A DNA stretch of 7,433 nucleotides from Clostridia bacterium (GTDB taxonomy: Bacteria; Bacillota; Clostridia; Oscillospirales; CAG-272): NCBI GenBank assembly GCA_017540285.1, contig JAFYBI010000391.1, positions 1 to 7,433 on the forward strand, written 5' to 3'. A program made the position numbers and the translations under genes. The notes under the pieces were generated by a model that was given only the letters and a program-made list of their open reading frames with translations, made no database searches and was not told where the DNA came from. Position 1 is the first letter of the stretch; every line of letters begins with the position of its first letter. Shown here piece after piece: positions 7,144 to 7,433 of the stretch.

Positions 7144-7152
7144 GACGGATGA

Positions 7153-7158
7153 TCCTTT
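7153..7158 (-). promoter_or_regulatory. Ribosome binding site that decides the start of receptor A
   Basis: Minus-strand AAAGGA lies 9 bases before the ATG at 7143. The upstream in-frame ATG codons (7161 and 7167) lie before or within reach of this site and have none of their own, so the shorter protein is preferred. Confidence 0.75.
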
Positions 7159-7222
7159 CATTGACATGTCATCGGAATGGGGGAGCAGGCGGCATCCAGG
7201 GGCTCTCCGGTTTGATATCCTA

Positions 7223-7277
7223 ATTATACAAGATATTGCATCAAAATACTATAAAATTCCTGTACTCACAATCGCAA
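7223..7277 (-). promoter_or_regulatory. Promoter region of the receptor A-phosphoesterase-receptor B-receptor C unit (two overlapping candidates)
   Basis: Two sigma-A-like -10 boxes are seen on the minus strand. TATAAT at 7223-7228 is a perfect match but lacks a clear -35 box at normal spacing. TATAGT at 7248-7253 has TTGCGA at 7272-7277 upstream with an 18-base spacer, giving a more complete promoter. Either would give a leader of about 70 to 100 bases before the ATG at 7143. The stretch is clearly AT-rich against its GC-rich surroundings. Which one is used cannot be told from sequence. Confidence 0.55.
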
Positions 7278-7345
7278 GTTTCTCTACTCGCTCTCTGTTT
7301 TTACACATTTTTTCACAGGCGCAGGCATTTGATGCGAATCCGCCC

Positions 7346-7374
7346 TTGCAAAGGCGCCCGGCACGTGCTATAAT
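7346..7374 (+). promoter_or_regulatory. Strong sigma-A-type promoter for the divergent plus-strand gene
   Basis: TTGCAA at 7346-7351 and a perfect TATAAT at 7369-7374 are separated by exactly 17 bases. A TG dinucleotide one base before the -10 box makes it an extended -10 promoter. Transcription should begin near 7381, leaving a leader of about 29 bases before the ATG at 7410. This is the best promoter in the window. Confidence 0.85.
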
Positions 7375-7395
7375 CAAGGCGGAATCACAATTTGC

Positions 7396-7401
7396 AGGAG
7401 G
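7396..7401 (+). promoter_or_regulatory. Ribosome binding site of the divergent plus-strand gene
   Basis: AGGAGG lies 8 bases before the ATG at 7410, an ideal match and spacing. Together with the promoter at 7346-7374 it shows that the ATG is a true start even though only eight codons remain in the window. Confidence 0.85.
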
Positions 7402-7409
7402 TTTTCAAC

Positions 7410-7433
7410 ATGACGGAATACGCACTCCTCACA
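7410..7433 (+). CDS. Start of a divergent gene, product unknown (5' fragment only)
   Basis: Eight codons, MTEYALLT, are visible before the window ends. A strong promoter and an ideal AGGAGG site precede the start, so a real gene begins here and is transcribed away from the receptor unit. The fragment is too short to name. Its divergent position would fit a regulator or an unrelated neighbouring gene; that is a guess. Confidence 0.75.

Noticed and set aside
4905..7152. Plus-strand open frames 4905-5735 and 5491-7152 opposite the phosphoesterase and receptor A
   Set aside because: Both are antisense to genes with complete catalytic or family motifs and show only Val/Arg/Asp/His-rich shadow composition.
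7144..7167. Longer start for receptor A at 7167
   Set aside because: No ribosome binding site precedes it, it would place the AAAGGA site inside the coding region, and it adds residues in front of a normal MKK-type leader.

Overview
The window reads as part of a chromosome of a moderately GC-rich, Gram-positive-type anaerobe, most likely a gut Clostridia (Bacillota). Evidence: strong purine-rich Shine-Dalgarno sites before most genes, AT-rich sigma-A-like promoters in otherwise GC-rich DNA, type II (lipobox) signal peptides followed by acidic, proline-rich tethers, and solute-binding proteins of a style common in Clostridia. The taxonomic call is inference from style only; no rRNA or marker gene is present.

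Layout, read along the minus strand from right to left. At the far right (about 7144-7409) is a divergent promoter region. A plus-strand gene begins at 7410 and runs off the edge with only eight codons visible. On the minus strand the order is: solute-binding lipoprotein A (5689-7143), a cytoplasmic calcineurin-like metallophosphoesterase (4812-5645), a 183-base gap holding a possible 56-codon ORF coupled to the phosphoesterase stop, solute-binding lipoprotein B (3138-4628), and solute-binding lipoprotein C (1616-3094). A good intrinsic terminator (1571-1598) closes this unit. A further minus-strand gene (start 1407, cut by the left edge) encodes a fourth lipoprotein: a propeller-like N-terminal half joined to a solute-binding domain. 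It appears to have its own AT-rich promoter.

Lipoproteins A, B and C are clear paralogs. They share, in the same order, an FGG/YGG-type motif after the tether, an NDA(V/I)(F/Y).R motif, a PWW motif, an (L/V)VRE..WT(L/I)D motif, an EF-hand-like loop centred on NGDGK, and an (F/L)(D/E).(G/L)(I/V)(L/I)P(Y/F)P motif. They are probably surface-anchored receptors for ABC-type uptake, perhaps of carbohydrates or oligosaccharides, but no permease or ATPase gene lies in the window. The three receptors plus a phosphoesterase may act on related ligands; the substrate cannot be read from the sequence.

Long plus-strand open frames opposite every gene are antisense shadows caused by GC-rich third positions. 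No rRNA, tRNA, CRISPR array, insertion sequence or phage gene was seen. The best candidates for novelty are the permease-less array of three divergent EF-loop receptors with an embedded phosphoesterase, and the propeller/solute-binding fusion; neither is proven to be a new system.
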